64,000 nt of DNA, from NCBI RefSeq assembly GCF_014889545.1, contig NZ_QKOF01000003.1, positions 124,001 to 188,000 of the forward strand, in the 5' to 3' direction. How positions within the stretch are numbered: position 1 is the stretch's first letter; every line of letters starts with the position of its first letter. The DNA comes from Methanothermobacter thermautotrophicus (GTDB taxonomy: Archaea > Methanobacteriota > Methanobacteria > Methanobacteriales > Methanothermobacteraceae). Positions 62,026-64,000 of the stretch are shown piece after piece. Under the pieces are notes generated by a model that was given only the letters and a program-made list of their open reading frames with translations, searched no databases and was not told where the DNA came from. The translations under genes and the position numbers were made by a program.

Positions 62026-62505
62026 ATGCGGTTAAACCTGGTTATTGAACTCAGAGACGCCCCCGGGCAGCTGGTATCGGTACTTGAACCCCTGGGAAGT
62101 ACAGGTGTGAATATAGTGACGGTTATACATGAGAGGGACCGTGAATACGGTCCAATGGTACCCGTGCAGCTCACGGTGGAGGGTGACAGGGAAACACTTG
62201 ACGCAGCCATTGGCAGGCTCCGGGAGCAGGGTGTTAACATAATCGAGATGGACGGCGCCCCCCTCAGGGAGAAGTTCACCACAATACTCATAGGTGACAT
62301 TGGAGAGGGAGACCTCCAGGAGACTGTTGAGGCTGTGAACAGCGTCCAGGGCGCCAGGGTATCTGACCTCTCACTAAGGATGTCAGAGGGCAGATCAGCA
62401 GCCAGGATAACCGTTGAAGCAGAGCACGGTAGCAGGGAGGAGGTCCTGAAGAGGATCCAGGAAGCCGCAGTGGATAGGAACCTCCTGCTCGTAGGTGAGG
62501 TCTAG
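62026..62505 (+). CDS. ACT-domain protein
   Basis: A 159-residue protein with an N-terminal ACT domain (LNLVIELRDAPGQLVSVLEPLGSTGVNIV) and a C-terminal half of similar beta-alpha pattern (FTTILIGDIGEGDLQETVEAVN). ACT domains bind amino acids to regulate enzymes. Lying 9 bases before homoserine dehydrogenase, which here has no ACT domain of its own, it probably acts as that enzyme's allosteric partner. ATG 62026 is preceded by GGTG. Confidence 0.83.
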   Translation: MRLNLVIELRDAPGQLVSVLEPLGSTGVNIVTVIHERDREYGPMVPVQLTVEGDRETLDAAIGRLREQGVNIIEMDGAPLREKFTTILIGDIGEGDLQETVEAVNSVQGARVSDLSLRMSEGRSAARITVEAEHGSREEVLKRIQEAAVDRNLLLVGEV

Positions 62506-62514
62506 GTGATGGTC

Positions 62515-63528
62515 ATGAGGATATGTCTAATTGGCCTGGGAGCTGTTGGTCAGGGATTCCTCAGGGCCGTGCAGATGAAGGAAGGGTATCTGAGGGAGAG
62601 GTATGGCCTCGATATAAGGTTCACAGGAGTTGCGGATTCATCTGGAGCCCTCCACGACCCGGATGGCCTTGACATTGAAGGTATACTTGGACACAAGAAG
62701 GTGGCGGGGCTGGGGTCACACCCCTCAGGGTATGAGGGGATGACCGGAGAGGAGCTCCTTGATGAGGCTGAATATGACTGCCTGGTGGAGGCGACACCAA
62801 CAAACATAGAGGACGGTGAACCCGGCAGGACACTTGTACTTAAGGCCATGGGCGACGGTAAGCACGTTGTAACATCAAACAAGGGGCACCTGGCCCTATT
62901 CTACTCTGAAATCATGGAGGCGGCTTCTGAGGCGGGTGTTGAGTTCATGTTCGAGGCCTCTGTGGGTGGTGCCATGCCCATAATAAACCTTGCAAGGGAC
63001 ACCCTCTCCTCATGCACCATAGAATCCGTGATAGGTATACTGAACGGCACAACCAACTTCATACTCTCAAGGATGGCCTCTGAGGGATCATCCTACCGGC
63101 AGGCCCTAATTGAGGCCCAGGAACTTGGTATTGCGGAGACAAACCCTGCACAGGACGTTGAGGGCACTGATGCAGCCTGCAAGGCTGTAATAATCGCCAA
63201 TTCAATCCTCAAAAGGCCATGCACCCTCAGGGATGTCAGGGTTGAGGGGATCACCGGGATAACCCAGGGAGCCATTGAACTGGCAGCCCAGGAGGGCTAC
63301 CTCATAAAACTCATTGCAGAGATTTCAGGGGACAGGCTTGAGGTTGGACCCAGGCTCGTCAGGATTGGGTCACCCTACGCCGTGGATGGGACCCTGAACA
63401 TGGCGACCCTCAGGACCGACCTTGCAGGTGAGGTGACGGCTGTTGGACGGGGTGCAGGATCCCTTGAGACTGCCTCAGCAATGCTCACTGATACGATAAC
63501 CATATGGAGGAGGTCCCACGGCCAGTAA
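62515..63528 (+). CDS. hom: Homoserine dehydrogenase
   Basis: A 337-residue enzyme reducing aspartate semialdehyde to homoserine, on the way to threonine, methionine and isoleucine. [16 protein letters not shown] is the NAD(P) site; [25 protein letters not shown] and the catalytic [27 protein letters not shown] block follow. The usual C-terminal ACT domain is missing, fitting the separate ACT protein upstream. ATG 62515 lies 4 bases after GGTGAT; GTG 62506 and ATG 62509 are less likely. Confidence 0.92.
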   Translation: MRICLIGLGAVGQGFLRAVQMKEGYLRERYGLDIRFTGVADSSGALHDPDGLDIEGILGHKKVAGLGSHPSGYEGMTGEELLDEAEYDCLVEATPTNIEDGEPGRTLVLKAMGDGKHVVTSNKGHLALFYSEIMEAASEAGVEFMFEASVGGAMPIINLARDTLSSCTIESVIGILNGTTNFILSRMASEGSSYRQALIEAQELGIAETNPAQDVEGTDAACKAVIIANSILKRPCTLRDVRVEGITGITQGAIELAAQEGYLIKLIAEISGDRLEVGPRLVRIGSPYAVDGTLNMATLRTDLAGEVTAVGRGAGSLETASAMLTDTITIWRRSHGQ

Positions 63529-63582
63529 CTCCTGATGCGGGCTCTCATCAGTCAGGAAATCTAATCCCTTTTAGTGATAACC

Positions 63583-64000
63583 ATGAAGTATGTTATTCTT
63601 GTTGGAGACGGGATGGCGGATTACCCCCTCGATGAACTGGACGGCAGAACACCCCTGCAGGTGGCAGATAAGCCCAACATGGACCACCTTGCTGGGATTG
63701 GTGCATGTGGCCTCCTCAGGACAGTCCCCGAGGGGATGGAGGCTGGTTCCGATGTCGCAAACCTCAGCATAATGGGCTACGACCCCCGCAGGTACTACAC
63801 AGGGAGGGGCCCCCTTGAGGCTGCAAGTATAGGGGTTGAGCTGGGCGATGAGGATGTGGCATTCAGATGCAACCTCATAAACGCCGATGAAAGGATAGTG
63901 GACTTCAATGCCGGGCACATAGAGACTGCCGAGGCAGCTAGGCTCATAGAAGCCCTCAACAATGAACTTGAAACCAGGGGGAGGTTCTATGCAGGTGTGA
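63583..64000 (+). CDS. apgM: Cofactor-independent phosphoglycerate mutase, archaeal type, 3' end outside window
   Basis: The first 139 residues of an alkaline-phosphatase-fold mutase that interconverts 3- and 2-phosphoglycerate. Seen are the metal site [12 protein letters not shown] at 4-15, [14 protein letters not shown] with the phosphoserine nucleophile about Ser56, and [15 protein letters not shown]. The frame is open to the window edge. ATG 63583 follows GTGAT. It is 54 bases after homoserine dehydrogenase and belongs to gluconeogenesis. Confidence 0.9.
   Translation, partial: MKYVILVGDGMADYPLDELDGRTPLQVADKPNMDHLAGIGACGLLRTVPEGMEAGSDVANLSIMGYDPRRYYTGRGPLEAASIGVELGDEDVAFRCNLINADERIVDFNAGHIETAEAARLIEALNNELETRGRFYAGV

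Noticed and set aside
1-64000. tRNA, rRNA, insertion sequences and prophage genes
   Set aside because: I looked in all gaps for cloverleaf sequences, transposase motifs and terminal inverted repeats and saw none that I can support.

Overview
The window reads as chromosome of a thermophilic hydrogenotrophic methanogen of the order Methanobacteriales, almost certainly a Methanothermobacter (M. thermautotrophicus or a close relative). The basis is a complete 20-gene Eha energy-converting hydrogenase operon, an extra formylmethanofuran:H4MPT formyltransferase homologue, three exported proteins with pseudomurein-binding repeats, archaeal TATA promoters and GGTGAT/GGAGG-type ribosome binding sites. 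I could not run any search; species and family names come from motif recognition.

Layout. 1-1157: AT-rich edge with the tail of a membrane glycosyltransferase-like protein and a decayed sugar dehydrogenase. 1159-9436 (- strand): one operon-like glycan block with a frameshifted GT2, a Wzx-type flippase, a glycyl radical enzyme and its radical-SAM activase, UDP-galactopyranose mutase and two galactofuranosyltransferase-like GT2 enzymes. 9572-13077: unknown membrane, metal-dependent and exported proteins and a 45-residue zinc-ribbon protein. 13260-23378: two membrane sensor kinases, two pseudomurein-wall hydrolases and a KefB-type antiporter. 23567-37580: second surface-glycan region (pyruvyltransferase, GT4, GT2 and GT39-like enzymes, three SDR epimerases, a UPF0104 protein and a flippase). 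37655-40158: two unknown envelope proteins. 40395-52901: ehaA-ehaT. 53037-54423: six-cluster polyferredoxin and CBS protein. 54806-55638: MNT/HEPN toxin-antitoxin pair on an AT-rich patch. 55926-57737: Zn/Cd-type P1B ATPase with an ArsR-like operator. 57808-59121: third wall hydrolase. 59757-64000: flavin-binding protein, asparagine synthetase, gatC, ACT protein, homoserine dehydrogenase and the start of phosphoglycerate mutase.

How it works together. Eha uses ion gradient to drive H2-dependent reduction of low-potential ferredoxin, replenishing methanogenesis; its polyferredoxins and the formyltransferase-like EhaS tie it to the first steps of CO2 reduction. The two glycan regions would build, flip and polymerise surface polysaccharide, while the three transglutaminase-fold proteins with pseudomurein-binding repeats probably remodel the wall. 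The right end is aspartate-family metabolism (Asn, Asn-tRNA, homoserine).

Most unusual points: a glycyl radical enzyme that looks like a C-x-E dehydratase/lyase type and not pyruvate formate-lyase, inside a galactofuranose glycan operon; ATT/ATA codons that appear to be the start codons of all three wall hydrolases and of ehaQ; a recurring 22-34 bp direct duplication (period 46-64 bp) that falls on gene starts and stops and seems to have separated genes that once overlapped; and three single-base frameshifts, all in short G/C runs.
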